64,000 nucleotides of DNA from Gaiellales bacterium (lineage in GTDB: Bacteria > Actinomycetota > Thermoleophilia > Gaiellales > JAICJC01): the NCBI GenBank assembly GCA_036273515.1, contig DASUHM010000023.1, positions 1 through 64,000 on the forward strand. Reading direction: 5' to 3'. Every line of letters starts with the position of its first letter. The stretch's first letter is position 1. The position numbers and the translations under genes are program-made. The notes under the pieces are model-generated. The model saw only the letters and a list, made by a program, of their open reading frames with translations. It was not told where the DNA came from and searched no databases. Shown here in pieces: positions 37,104 to 45,108 of the stretch.

Positions 37104-37174
37104 GCGGGGTCAGACCCCGTTTATTCACGGTCGGCGCACTCACGCACCAAGCGGGGTCAGACCCCTTTTGGTGC
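37104..37174. repeat. Tandem pair of GGGGTCAGACCCC palindromes behind nuoN
   Basis: Two cores, 37106-37118 and 37153-37165, 47 bp apart. The first has the GTTTATTCA half-arm of the 6.85-kb copy. The second has full GCACCA/TGGTGC arms, and its 31 nt (37144-37174) are the exact reverse complement of 61422-61452. The pair fills the nuoN-radical SAM gap up to 3 bp before the SOS box. Confidence 0.88.
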
Positions 37175-37177
37175 AGG

Positions 37178-37191
37178 CGAACATACGTTCG
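37178..37191 (+). promoter_or_regulatory. LexA (SOS) box before the radical SAM gene
   Basis: CGAACATACGTTCG is a perfect 14-bp palindrome with the CGAAC-N4-GTTCG form of the actinobacterial/Bacillus SOS box. One base further a TATGAT -10 (37193-37198) lies 6 nt from the ATG, so bound LexA would block the promoter directly. Confidence 0.85.
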
Positions 37192-37204
37192 CTATGATGC
37201 GCCC

Positions 37205-38143
37205 ATGAACGAGGCGCAGCTGGCCCTCTTCCCCGAGCTCGACGGCATGGGCGACGGCCGCGCGCTGCGCGACGTCGAGTACATCCACACGCGCGCGAAG
37301 AAGATCATCAACCGCGTGCCAGAGGCGTCGCAGATGCCCTTCCGCTTCACGATCAACGCCTACCGCGGCTGCTCCCACGCCTGCACCTACTGCTTCGCCC
37401 GGCCGACCCACACCTACCTGGGCATGGACGCCGGCAGCGACTTCGAGCGCCGCATCGTTGTGAAGGTGAACGCGGTCGAGCGCCTGGCCGCCGAGCTGCG
37501 CGACCCGCGCTGGGGCGGCGACCACATCGCGATGGGCACGAACACCGACCCCTACCAACCGGCCGAGGGTCGCTACCGGCTCACCCGTGGCCTCGTCGAG
37601 CAGCTGATCGCGGCCGGGAACGAGTTCTCGATACTGACGAAGTCGCCGATGATCATGCGCGACATCGACCTCCTGGCAGACGCCGCCCGGGCGGGGCTCG
37701 TGCGCTGCAACCTCTCGATCGGGACGCTCGACACCGGCGCCTGGCACGCCAGCGAGCCGGGCACGCCGCCCCCGCGGCGGCGTGTGGAAGCAGTCGCGAA
37801 GCTGAACGCAGCGGGCATCCCCACCGGCGTCCTGATCGCGCCGGTGCTGCCGGGCATCTCGGACGATCCCGCCCAGCTGGCCGAGGTCGCCGAGGCTTGT
37901 GTCGAGGCCGGTGCCGTCTCGGTCAGCCCCATCCTGCTGCACCTGCGCCCCGGCGTGCGCGAGGTCTTCATGCCGTGGCTCGAGGGCTACCGGCCCGACC
38001 TGGTCGGTCGCTATCGCGAGCTCTACCCTTCGTCGTATGCGTCGCCCGGCGCGCGGGCGCGGCTGGCCCACCAGATCGACGACATCGTCGACCGCGTCGG
38101 CGGCACGGCGGTGCCGCCGTCACGTACCCGCGAAGCGGCCTGA
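37205..38143 (+). CDS. SOS-controlled radical SAM protein (SplB/Rv2578c-like)
   Basis: A 312-residue radical SAM protein related to spore photoproduct lyase and the mycobacterial Rv2578c family. The cluster motif is CSHACTYC (CX3CX2C, Cys56, 60, 63), preceded by INAYRGC and followed by FARPTHTYLGMDAG. GTNTDPYQPAEG and LTKSPMIMRDIDLL are further family blocks. The upstream perfect LexA box and leaderless TATGAT promoter indicate DNA-damage induction, which supports a repair role; the substrate is not known. The reading frame start is fixed by the promoter at 6 nt. Confidence 0.9.
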   Translation: MNEAQLALFPELDGMGDGRALRDVEYIHTRAKKIINRVPEASQMPFRFTINAYRGCSHACTYCFARPTHTYLGMDAGSDFERRIVVKVNAVERLAAELRDPRWGGDHIAMGTNTDPYQPAEGRYRLTRGLVEQLIAAGNEFSILTKSPMIMRDIDLLADAARAGLVRCNLSIGTLDTGAWHASEPGTPPPRRRVEAVAKLNAAGIPTGVLIAPVLPGISDDPAQLAEVAEACVEAGAVSVSPILLHLRPGVREVFMPWLEGYRPDLVGRYRELYPSSYASPGARARLAHQIDDIVDRVGGTAVPPSRTREAA

Positions 38144-38174
38144 CGGACACCTAGGATCCGCGGGTGGTGGTCGC

Positions 38175-38547
38175 TCAGGAGCCTGCGGGCGGCGCGCCGG
38201 TGACCTCGTCGCCGGCGACGAACACGTGCGTGATCTGCAGATCGCCGTGGTGAGCACGGGCATCCACGGCCGCAGCGCGGCGGCGCCTGCCGCGGCCCAC
38301 GCCGCCGACGATGCCGACGCTGGCTCGCCGAGGCGGCCGAGTGCCGTGCCTGGAAGGGCGCCGTGCGCGAGCACGGGCGGCTTCCGCCAAAGGACGTCCG
38401 GAGTCGGGATCGGCGCGATGGCCATCGCGGCGACCTCGCGTCGGTGCGCGCCCGGTCGGTGTCGATCTTCAGGAACACATCGCCGACACGCAGGGGCGCA
38501 CGCTCGCTATGGGCGACGACGAGCTCGACCGTCTCCCCGTCCCCCAT
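38175..38547 (-). pseudogene. Decayed aminoglycoside-phosphotransferase-family kinase
   Basis: Three minus-strand frames carry consecutive pieces of one kinase. From 38547 the first frame reads VELVVAHSERAPLRVGDVFL; after TDRARTDA a one-base loss shifts into a second frame reading PTPDVLWRKPPVLAHGALPG and GRLGEPASASSAAWAAAGAA. That joins, apparently by an internal deletion, to ALRPWMPVLT. A further shift then gives HGDLQITHVFVAGDEVTG, the Brenner/APH catalytic loop, before a premature stop. The DxD metal loop and C terminus are missing. It fills the otherwise gene-free stretch 38144-38571. Confidence 0.75.
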
Positions 38548-38571
38548 CTTCGCCAGCGGCGAGAGGCGGCG

Positions 38572-38985
38572 CTAGATCCGGCGCATGAGCCGGGCGAGGC
38601 CCGCGTCGCGCTGCCACAGCTCGCGCAGGTGCTCCCGGACGAGCGAGCCGATCGCGGCCGCGCCCGACACGGCCAGCGCCAGCCAGGCCAGCTTGACCGA
38701 CGCCGACGGTGTGACGCCTGAGACCACGTCGGGGAAGCGCAGGCTCGTGCCGGCGAGGGTGAGCAGCGCAGCGACGGCGCACGCACCGAGCTCGAAGACC
38801 GCCCACTCGGCCGGCTCGTCGACGACCCCGAGGTACGCCGCGAAGGCGGCGCCGAGCAGTGCAGCCGTCGCGACCATCGCGATGTAGAAGCCCGTGAGTG
38901 CCGGCCCCAGCAGGGCGAGCACGACCGCGAACGCGGCGAGCGCGGCGACGCGGGCGGGGGTGACATGGCGGGGCAGGCGAGGCAT
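38572..38985 (-). CDS. Small four-helix membrane protein
   Basis: No named family. The 137-residue product has a basic N terminus (MPRLPRHVTPARV) and four hydrophobic helices (about 12-30, 32-52, 63-80 and 96-116), followed by a charged amphipathic tail (REHLRELWQRDAGLARLMRRI). The last strand of two helices brackets SLRFPDVVSG. The kinase pseudogene lies 24 bp downstream. Role unknown; coding bias supports the frame. Confidence 0.65.
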   Translation of the reverse strand: MPRLPRHVTPARVAALAAFAVVLALLGPALTGFYIAMVATAALLGAAFAAYLGVVDEPAEWAVFELGACAVAALLTLAGTSLRFPDVVSGVTPSASVKLAWLALAVSGAAAIGSLVREHLRELWQRDAGLARLMRRI

Positions 38986-39027
38986 CGTGCCACCGGAGTT
39001 CTGGCCCGGGCCGGCGACTCCTGCTGT

Positions 39028-39103
39028 GGGCCGTCAGGTGACGTCGTTGGCGTCGACGGCGAGCGAAAGCCGCCGGAACCCGACGGACATCGCCTGACGG
39101 CCC
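39028..39103. repeat. 11-bp inverted repeat enclosing a 54-bp segment
   Basis: GGGCCGTCAGG (39028-39038) and CCTGACGGCCC (39093-39103) are perfect inverted arms. The left arm runs into CGTCAGGTGACG, itself a palindrome. On the minus strand the enclosed DNA is an 18-codon frame starting MSVGFRRLSL. It could be a structured leader, terminator or small mobile remnant; the rest of the 38986-39163 gap holds nothing else I recognise. Confidence 0.4.
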
Positions 39104-39163
39104 GCCAGTTCGTCCGGTCCGGGTGATGCCCGGCGGCCGGGGGCCGGGGAGGCTGCGGCGGCC

Positions 39164-39811
39164 ATGCGCCTCGAGCTCGGAACGCACATCCACTGCACCG
39201 ACGGCGACGTCGGCGAGCTGGCCGATGTGGTCGTCGACCCGGTGAAGCGGCGGGTCACCCACCTCGTCGTCCAGCCGCACGGGAACCTCGGCCCGGCCCG
39301 CCTGGTGCCGGCCGACCTCGCCGACGGCGACGGGCAGAAGATCTCGCTGCGCTGTACCCGAGCAGAGGTGGACGGCTTCGCCACCGTGCGCGAGTCGGCC
39401 TACCTGCGCACCGGCGAGCTGCCCCACGACGACCCCGACTGGGACATCGGGGTGGAGGACGTCCTCGCGATGCCGTACTACACGACGCCCGACGTCGGCG
39501 TGTACCCGTCGTTCGACGAGCCGTATGTGATGACGTACGACCGCGTCCCCAAGGGCGAGGCCGAGATCCGGCGTTCGAGCGCCGTCGTCTCGAAAGACGA
39601 CCAGCACCTGGGGACGGTGGAGGCCCTGGTCGTCGACGGTGATGAGATCACCCACTTCGTGCTCGAGCGCGGCCATCTCTGGGGCCGGCGTGACGTGACG
39701 ATCCCGATCGGCGCGGTGGCCAAGGTAGAGTCGGACACCGTGACGCTGCGGATCTCGAAAGACGAAGTCGGCGACCTCCCCGCCGTGCGGGTCCACCGCT
39801 GGAAGCCCTGA
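39164..39811 (+). CDS. PRC-barrel domain protein
   Basis: A 215-residue protein with two PRC-barrel-like modules. The first is about residues 1-80 (GTHIHCTDGDVGELADVVVD then KRRVTHLVVQPHG). The second is about 135-205 (SSAVVSKDDQHLGTVEALVVD then HFVLERGHLWGRRDVTIPIG). Such modules bind partners in photosynthetic reaction centres, RimM and stress proteins; in actinobacteria they are common in small stress-related proteins. A GGGGAGG ribosome site lies about 12 nt before the ATG. The stop overlaps a possible CTG start of the next gene. Confidence 0.8.
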   Translation: MRLELGTHIHCTDGDVGELADVVVDPVKRRVTHLVVQPHGNLGPARLVPADLADGDGQKISLRCTRAEVDGFATVRESAYLRTGELPHDDPDWDIGVEDVLAMPYYTTPDVGVYPSFDEPYVMTYDRVPKGEAEIRRSSAVVSKDDQHLGTVEALVVDGDEITHFVLERGHLWGRRDVTIPIGAVAKVESDTVTLRISKDEVGDLPAVRVHRWKP

Positions 39812-39876
39812 CCGGCGGCCCCGGCCGTCCGCGCGCCCTCATCGTTGCGCTCGCGGTCGCCCCGTGCCTGCTCGCG

Positions 39877-41691
39877 ATGTTCGCGCAGCCGGCCTCCGCG
39901 GCGACCTCGGCAGCCACGCAATTGGCGCAGCGCTACGCGCCAATTGTCGTGCTGAAGAAGCAGTCCCGCGCGTGCGACACGAACGGCGAGGCGTACGAGC
40001 CCGTCGCCGTCAACCTGGTGCTCGGCCGCAAGGACGTGACCCTGCGCGGCCCGGACGGCTACACCCTGCAGGCGCCGACGATGCGCGACATCTACGGCAA
40101 GGACTCGGAGTACTTCCTCGACTTCCCCGGGAATCCGCTGCAGCCGGGCTGCTCGTACGAGCGCTGGTTCAAGAAGATCTCCGAGGGAGAGCCGTCGACC
40201 GTCTACGCGCACATCGCCACCCAGCCGGACCGGCCCGACCGGCTCGCGCTCCAGTACTGGCTGTACTACGTCTACAACGACTGGAACAACAAGCACGAGG
40301 GCGACTGGGAGATGCTCCAGCTCGTCTTCGCCGCCCACACGCCCGAGGAGGCGCTCGCCGGCCGGCCGCTCGAGGTCGGCTACTCCCAGCACTCGGGCGC
40401 CCAGGGCTCGGACTGGGACGGCGGCGACCTGGAGCGCCGCGGCACGCATCCCCTGGTCTACTCGGCGTCCGGTTCGCACGCGAACTTCTTCCGCTCGGCC
40501 CTGTGGTTCGGCTACAGCGCCGCGGCCGGCGTCGGCTGCGACGACACCCGCGCCCCGTCGCGCGACATCGACCCGGACGTCGTCGTCGTCCCGACCACGC
40601 CCGCCGGGGCGGACAGCCCCTTCGCCTGGCTGGGCTTCGACGGCCTGTGGGGCCAGCGCCTGCGCAGCCCGAACGGCGGCCCCACCGGCCCCAACGCCAA
40701 GACGCAGTGGCACGAGCCCATGACCTGGACGGAGACGACGTGGCACGACACCGCCCTGTCGGTACCCGGCGGGACGTCGCTCGGCCCGAGCGCGACCGGC
40801 TTCTTCTGCGGGTTCGTCGCGTCGGGATCGAAGCTCTACCTGCGCACGCTCGCGAGGCCGTGGCTCGTGATCCCCGTCGTGCTCGCGCTCGCCGCCGCCG
40901 CGGTCTTCCTGGTGCGGCGCACACGCTGGTCGCCGGGGAGCCCGGCGATCGACCGCCGCCGGGCTGCCGGCGAGATGTTCAGCTCGGCGTGGCGGATCCA
41001 CGCCGCGCACCGCGGCTGGTTCCTCGGCGTCGGGGCCGTGTTCGTCCCGCTCGGCGTGCTGGCCGCCGGCGTCCAGGCGATCGTCTTCGCACACACGCCG
41101 TTCACCGACCCGAAGGGCATCGAGGGCGGTGACCGCTTCATCTCCGGCGTCGCCGCCCTGATCGTCGGCAGCGGCATGACGGCGCTCATCCCGGGCGTCC
41201 TCGTGGCGGCGGCGGTGGCGATGTCGGTCGAAGGGCTGGCCCGCGGCGGAACGGGGAGAGTGAACATCCACGCGCTCGGCGAACGGCTGCTTCCGCTGGC
41301 CGGCGCGATCCTGATCATCGCGATCGTCGTCGCCCTTCTGGCGACGACCGTCGTCGGGCTCGTCTTCGCGGTCGCGTTCCTCGTGTGGCACGCGATCACG
41401 ACGCAGGCCTGCGTGATCGAGCGGCGCACGGCCCGGGGCGCGCTCGGCCGCAGCCGCCGGCTCGTCCGCCACCACGCCTGGCGGGTGTTCGCGATCACCG
41501 CCGTGGCCACCGGCCTCGGCCTGCTCACCGGGCCCGTCGTCGGGCTGGCGGTGCTGTTCGCAACGTCGGCCTCGCTGGGCGCGATCGACATCGTGAGCTC
41601 GATCGTCTACGCGGTCGTCATGCCGTACGTCTCGATCGTGCTCGCGCTGCTCTTCTTCGACCTGCGCAATCAGTCCGGGTCGCGGGCATAG
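39877..41691 (+). CDS. Secreted Vps62-like domain fused to a multi-helix membrane domain
   Basis: The listed ATG gives 604 residues. The N-terminal 320 residues resemble the Vps62 family (QYWLYYVYNDWNNKHEGDWE, GYSQHSGAQGSDWDGG, YSASGSHANFF). A membrane helix follows (about 325-345), then a domain with about five helices (380-600). In-frame codons upstream of the ATG encode a perfect signal peptide (Arg-rich start, ALIVALAVAPCLLAMFA core, ASA cleavage) but contain no ATG, GTG or TTG; the only fitting start is CTG at 39808, overlapping the PRC stop as CTGA. The real start is therefore probably 39808. Function unknown. Confidence 0.8.
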   Translation: MFAQPASAATSAATQLAQRYAPIVVLKKQSRACDTNGEAYEPVAVNLVLGRKDVTLRGPDGYTLQAPTMRDIYGKDSEYFLDFPGNPLQPGCSYERWFKKISEGEPSTVYAHIATQPDRPDRLALQYWLYYVYNDWNNKHEGDWEMLQLVFAAHTPEEALAGRPLEVGYSQHSGAQGSDWDGGDLERRGTHPLVYSASGSHANFFRSALWFGYSAAAGVGCDDTRAPSRDIDPDVVVVPTTPAGADSPFAWLGFDGLWGQRLRSPNGGPTGPNAKTQWHEPMTWTETTWHDTALSVPGGTSLGPSATGFFCGFVASGSKLYLRTLARPWLVIPVVLALAAAAVFLVRRTRWSPGSPAIDRRRAAGEMFSSAWRIHAAHRGWFLGVGAVFVPLGVLAAGVQAIVFAHTPFTDPKGIEGGDRFISGVAALIVGSGMTALIPGVLVAAAVAMSVEGLARGGTGRVNIHALGERLLPLAGAILIIAIVVALLATTVVGLVFAVAFLVWHAITTQACVIERRTARGALGRSRRLVRHHAWRVFAITAVATGLGLLTGPVVGLAVLFATSASLGAIDIVSSIVYAVVMPYVSIVLALLFFDLRNQSGSRA

Positions 41692-42647
41692 AGGCCACGC
41701 ACGGTGCGGCGGATGCGGACGCGCAGGCGCTCGCCGCCGCCCGGGTCGGGCGGGCGTGACCAGGCCGCCGCCACCTGGGCGCCGAACAGGAGCGCCGAGG
41801 CGTACAGGTAGACGGAGTAGAGGAACACGAGCGCGGAGGTGAGCGATCCGTACACCACGCTCAGGCGGGTGACGTTGTCGTAGATCCGGCCCGAGGCGAA
41901 GGAGATGGCCAGGAGCAGGATCGCCGTCGTGATCGCCCCTGCGAGCGCGTCCGCCCGCCGCAGCCGCCGCGACGGGACGAACCGGTAGAGCAGCATGACG
42001 ATGACGATCGACGCCAGGACGGCGGCGATGCGCGGCGGGCTGGCGCCCGCGACGGTGGTGCGCAGGCCGGCGAACGCGTCGATCCTGCGCAGCTCGCGCT
42101 GGGCCAGCCGGTCGAGCACCGTCGCGGCAACCGTGGCCAGCACGAGGACGGCGGCGCCGACGACGAGCAGGAGGTCGACGAGCTTGCCACGGGCCGCGGG
42201 CCGGCCGCGACCGGAGCCGAGCACCAGCTCGAGGCCGGTGCGGATGGACGCCATCATCCCGGTGGCCGCCCACGCGAACAGCGCGATGGTGACGAGGCCG
42301 ACGAGCCCGGACGGCGAGGCGATGTCGGAGATCGCGTTCGCGACGTCCTCCCGGCTGGCGACGCTCGGCGGCAGCGCGCGGACGACCGTGTCGACGACGG
42401 CGTCGTGCACCTCGCGGTTGCCGAGCAGCAGGCCGAACACGGCGACCACGACGATGGCGAGCGGGACGATCGAGAACAGCACCCGGTAGGCGATGCCGGC
42501 CGCATGCTGCGGGCAGCCGTCGGCGAAGTAGCGGTCGACGGCCGTCGCGAGCACCGCGGCGACCCGGCGCAGCGCCCGCCCGCAGGCGGCGCGGACTCCG
42601 CCCCCCGAGGGCGTGGGCTCCGGGCCCGGTCGCGCCGGTGCGGACAT
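41670..42647 (-). CDS. YihY/virulence factor BrkB family membrane protein
   Basis: A 325-residue inner membrane protein with six helices, family UPF0761/BrkB (often misnamed ribonuclease BN). Typical blocks are HAAGIAYRVLFSIVPLAIVVVAVFGLLLG, ALFAWAATGMMASIRTGLELV, YRFVPSRRLRRADALAGA and VVYGSLTSALVFLYSVYLYASALLFGAQVAA. Transport or lipid-related roles have been proposed for the family; none is established here. TAGCCT (42654-42659) lies 6 nt before the ATG (leaderless pattern). The 3' end overlaps the Vps62-like gene by 22 bp. Confidence 0.88.
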   Translation of the reverse strand: MSAPARPGPEPTPSGGGVRAACGRALRRVAAVLATAVDRYFADGCPQHAAGIAYRVLFSIVPLAIVVVAVFGLLLGNREVHDAVVDTVVRALPPSVASREDVANAISDIASPSGLVGLVTIALFAWAATGMMASIRTGLELVLGSGRGRPAARGKLVDLLLVVGAAVLVLATVAATVLDRLAQRELRRIDAFAGLRTTVAGASPPRIAAVLASIVIVMLLYRFVPSRRLRRADALAGAITTAILLLAISFASGRIYDNVTRLSVVYGSLTSALVFLYSVYLYASALLFGAQVAAAWSRPPDPGGGERLRVRIRRTVRGLYARDPD

Positions 42648-42659
42648 GGCCGAAGGCTA

Positions 42660-42799
42660 GATGGTTGATCGGCAACTCCTCGCGCGCCTGGACGTTCTAT
42701 GGGCGCGACCGAGGACGCGGCGATGCGATGGTTCGCAGCCGCAGCCGCTGCTCGGTTCGCAGCCGCCCAGGACATCACGGGACTTACCGATCAACCATC
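42660..42799. repeat. 140-bp segment bounded by 13-bp inverted repeats
   Basis: GATGGTTGATCGG (42660-42672) and CCGATCAACCATC (42787-42799) are perfect inverted repeats. Inside are two direct copies of GGTTCGCAGCCGC. The right arm is also the last codons (MVDR) of the DUF2252 gene, and the left arm abuts the BrkB -10 hexamer. It resembles a small MITE-like insertion or an inverted duplication of the DUF2252 gene end. Confidence 0.5.
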
Positions 42800-44256
42800 G
42801 CCGCGGTCGCCAGGCGCCCCGACCGGACCGCGGCAGCGAACGCGTCGTAGTCGCGCTCGTTCTGGTCCGCGTACGCGGCCGAGAAGTCGGCCATCGCCCG
42901 CTCGAACGTGTCGCCCTTGCCCAGATAGGCGGCGATCGCGATCCGGTCGCCCCAGCGGGCGTGGGCGCGGGCGAGGGTCGCGCCGCAGAGGCGGGCATAG
43001 AGCGTGGCGCCGGCCACCCTCAGCCGGTCGACGTCGGCGCTGCCCTTCCAGTCGTGCAGCTGGCGGACGTAGTAGTCGCGGTGGAGCCCGTCGAGCCCGC
43101 GGATCCGCTGCCACCCGAGGAAGACGTCGGTCGCCGCCTGCATCACCCTCTGGCCGATCACGACCCGCGCCCCGTGGTTTCGGTACCGCGGCCCGCGGAG
43201 GTGCTCCTCGAGCACGGACGGCCCCGCCTCCTTCACCTGCAGGAACAGGGGATCGCGGTGGTCGCGGCCGACGAGCAGGAGGATGTAGCAGCGGGTGCCG
43301 ACGCTGCCGACGCCGACGACCTTGCGTGCCGCGTGCACGAAGCGGAACTCCTCGAGCGGGTGGTGCTCGCGGGTGAGCGTGCGCCGGTAGGACGAGAGCA
43401 GCGTCTTGATGAGGCGCTCGGCGTCCTCCCACTCGGTGCCCGGGGCGACCAGCTCCTCGAGCGGCACGATCAGCGGCGGCTCGGGCAGGATCCGCAGGTC
43501 GCCGTCGACCGCCGCCGCCCGCCGCGCCAGCACGCGCACGCTGTCGCGCGTCCGCGCCCGGGCGATGTCGCTCTCGGCCCAGCGCGCCTCCTTCTTCGAC
43601 AGCCGGCCGCGGCCGACCTGGCGCCACACCTCGTCGAGCAAGCGCTCGGCGTCGACATGGTCGTACCATGCGCCGAGCGTGCCCATGCCGGCGGTGCGGC
43701 GCATCTGGCGGCGGTACGCGCGCGCACACTCCATCACGATCGCGCGCCGTTCGCGCGTCCGGAAGCCGCGGTCGCGGCCGCCGACCTCGAAGCTCGCCGC
43801 CAGCCGCTTCACGTCCCACTCCCACGGCCCCGGGTAGGTCTCGTCGAAGTCATTGACGTCGAAGATCATGCGCCGCTCGGGCGTTCCGAAGAGGCCGAAG
43901 TTCGACATGTGGGCGTCGCCGCAGAGCTGGACCGTCACCCCGGACACGGGGGTCGCGGCGAGGTCGCCGGCCATGATCGCCGCCGCGCCGCGGTAGAACG
44001 TGAACGGCGAGACGGCCATGCGGGCATGGCGCACGGGCACGAGCTCGGGCACACGCTCGGCGTCCTGGCGGGTGAGCAGCTCGACCGGATCGGCGCGGCC
44101 GGCCGCCGGCGCCCACTCGCCGTGGGACGAGCGCGGAGCGGCCACCCGCGCCGCTTTCCCGCGGGCGACCCGCTGCTGCGGCGTCAGGCGCCGCCTGCGC
44201 CATTCGGAGGCGAAGGTCGCGCGTTCACGGGCGGACCGTTCGTAGGCCTCCGTCAC
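42784..44256 (-). CDS. DUF2252 family protein (kinase-like fold)
   Basis: A 490-residue cytosolic protein of the DUF2252 family, common in actinobacteria and thought to share the protein-kinase/phosphotransferase fold. Recognisable blocks are RHARMAVSPFTFYRGAAAIM, QLCGDAHMSNFGLFGTPERR, DVNDFDETYPGPWEWDVKRL (catalytic-loop-like Asp/Asn and DFD-like motif) and VGVGSVGTRCY. The biochemical activity is not established. GTG start preceded by GAGGAT at 6 nt. The last four codons lie in the inverted repeat described above. Confidence 0.88.
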   Translation of the reverse strand: MTEAYERSARERATFASEWRRRRLTPQQRVARGKAARVAAPRSSHGEWAPAAGRADPVELLTRQDAERVPELVPVRHARMAVSPFTFYRGAAAIMAGDLAATPVSGVTVQLCGDAHMSNFGLFGTPERRMIFDVNDFDETYPGPWEWDVKRLAASFEVGGRDRGFRTRERRAIVMECARAYRRQMRRTAGMGTLGAWYDHVDAERLLDEVWRQVGRGRLSKKEARWAESDIARARTRDSVRVLARRAAAVDGDLRILPEPPLIVPLEELVAPGTEWEDAERLIKTLLSSYRRTLTREHHPLEEFRFVHAARKVVGVGSVGTRCYILLLVGRDHRDPLFLQVKEAGPSVLEEHLRGPRYRNHGARVVIGQRVMQAATDVFLGWQRIRGLDGLHRDYYVRQLHDWKGSADVDRLRVAGATLYARLCGATLARAHARWGDRIAIAAYLGKGDTFERAMADFSAAYADQNERDYDAFAAAVRSGRLATAAMVDR

Positions 44257-44382
44257 GCCCGGATCCTCGACCGCCGGGTTGGGCCGGCCCTCATCCAGGA
44301 AGCATGATCCGCATGACCGGGTCGCACAGGCGGTGTCGGCTATGTTCTGCGCGGTCCCAAAGACACGAGAGGGAGGGCCTCT

Positions 44383-45108
44383 ATGTCACTCGGAAACGGC
44401 GTCAAGCTCACCTGGATCGGGCACGCGTCTTTCATCCTCGACACGCCCGGCGGCAAGCGGGCCCTTATCGACCCCTGGATGACCGGGAACCCGGTCTGTC
44501 CGGAGTCGCTGCACGACCCCGGCGACGTCGACCTGATCCTGCTGAGCCACGGCCATTCCGACCACACCGCCGACGTGTTCCGGCTCGCCAAGGAGAAGAG
44601 CCCGGCCGCCGTCATGTGCATGATCGAGCTCGGCGACTATCTCGGGTCGAAGGGCGTCGAGAACATCATGGGCGGCAACAAGGGCGGGACGCTCTCGGCC
44701 GAGGGCATCAGCGTCACGCTGACCCACGCCTTCCACTCCTCGAGCTACGGCGAGGAGGACGGCACGATCGTCTACACGGGCGAGCCGGCCGGCCTGATCA
44801 TCACGCTCGAGAACGGCTACCGCATCTACTTCGCCGGCGATACGACCGTCTTCGGCGACATGGCCCTGATCGGCGAGCTGTACAAGCCCGACCTGGCCAT
44901 GCTCCCGATCGGCGACTTCTTCACCATGGGCCCGATGGAGGCGGCCAAGGCGGTCGAGCTGCTCGGCGTGAAGCACGTCGTGCCGATGCACTACGGCACG
45001 TTCCCGCTGCTCGTGGGCACGCCGCAGGGGCTGCGGGACGAGCTCGCCAAGCGCGGCCTCACCGACGTGGTCGTCGAGGAGCTCCAGCCCGGAGACACGC
45101 TTTCGTGA
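44383..45108 (+). CDS. UPF0173/UlaG-like metal-dependent hydrolase (MBL fold)
   Basis: A 241-residue metallo-beta-lactamase-fold hydrolase. Motifs: WIGHASFIL, then SHGHSDHTAD (HxHxDH, about residues 56-61), THAFHSSS, FAGDTTVFGDM (metal Asp) and PMHYGTFPLL (last His), all as in the UPF0173/YtkL group. The metal site is complete, so it is probably active on a phosphoester or lactone; substrate unknown. Start ATG has a GAGGGAGGG ribosome site. It overlaps the DUF1028 gene by 4 bp (GTGA). Confidence 0.92.
   Translation: MSLGNGVKLTWIGHASFILDTPGGKRALIDPWMTGNPVCPESLHDPGDVDLILLSHGHSDHTADVFRLAKEKSPAAVMCMIELGDYLGSKGVENIMGGNKGGTLSAEGISVTLTHAFHSSSYGEEDGTIVYTGEPAGLIITLENGYRIYFAGDTTVFGDMALIGELYKPDLAMLPIGDFFTMGPMEAAKAVELLGVKHVVPMHYGTFPLLVGTPQGLRDELAKRGLTDVVVEELQPGDTLS

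Noticed and set aside
38469-38993. Alternative minus-strand frame over the small membrane protein
   Set aside because: Ser/Arg-rich with no hydrophobic pattern, whereas the neighbouring frame gives four clean membrane helices.
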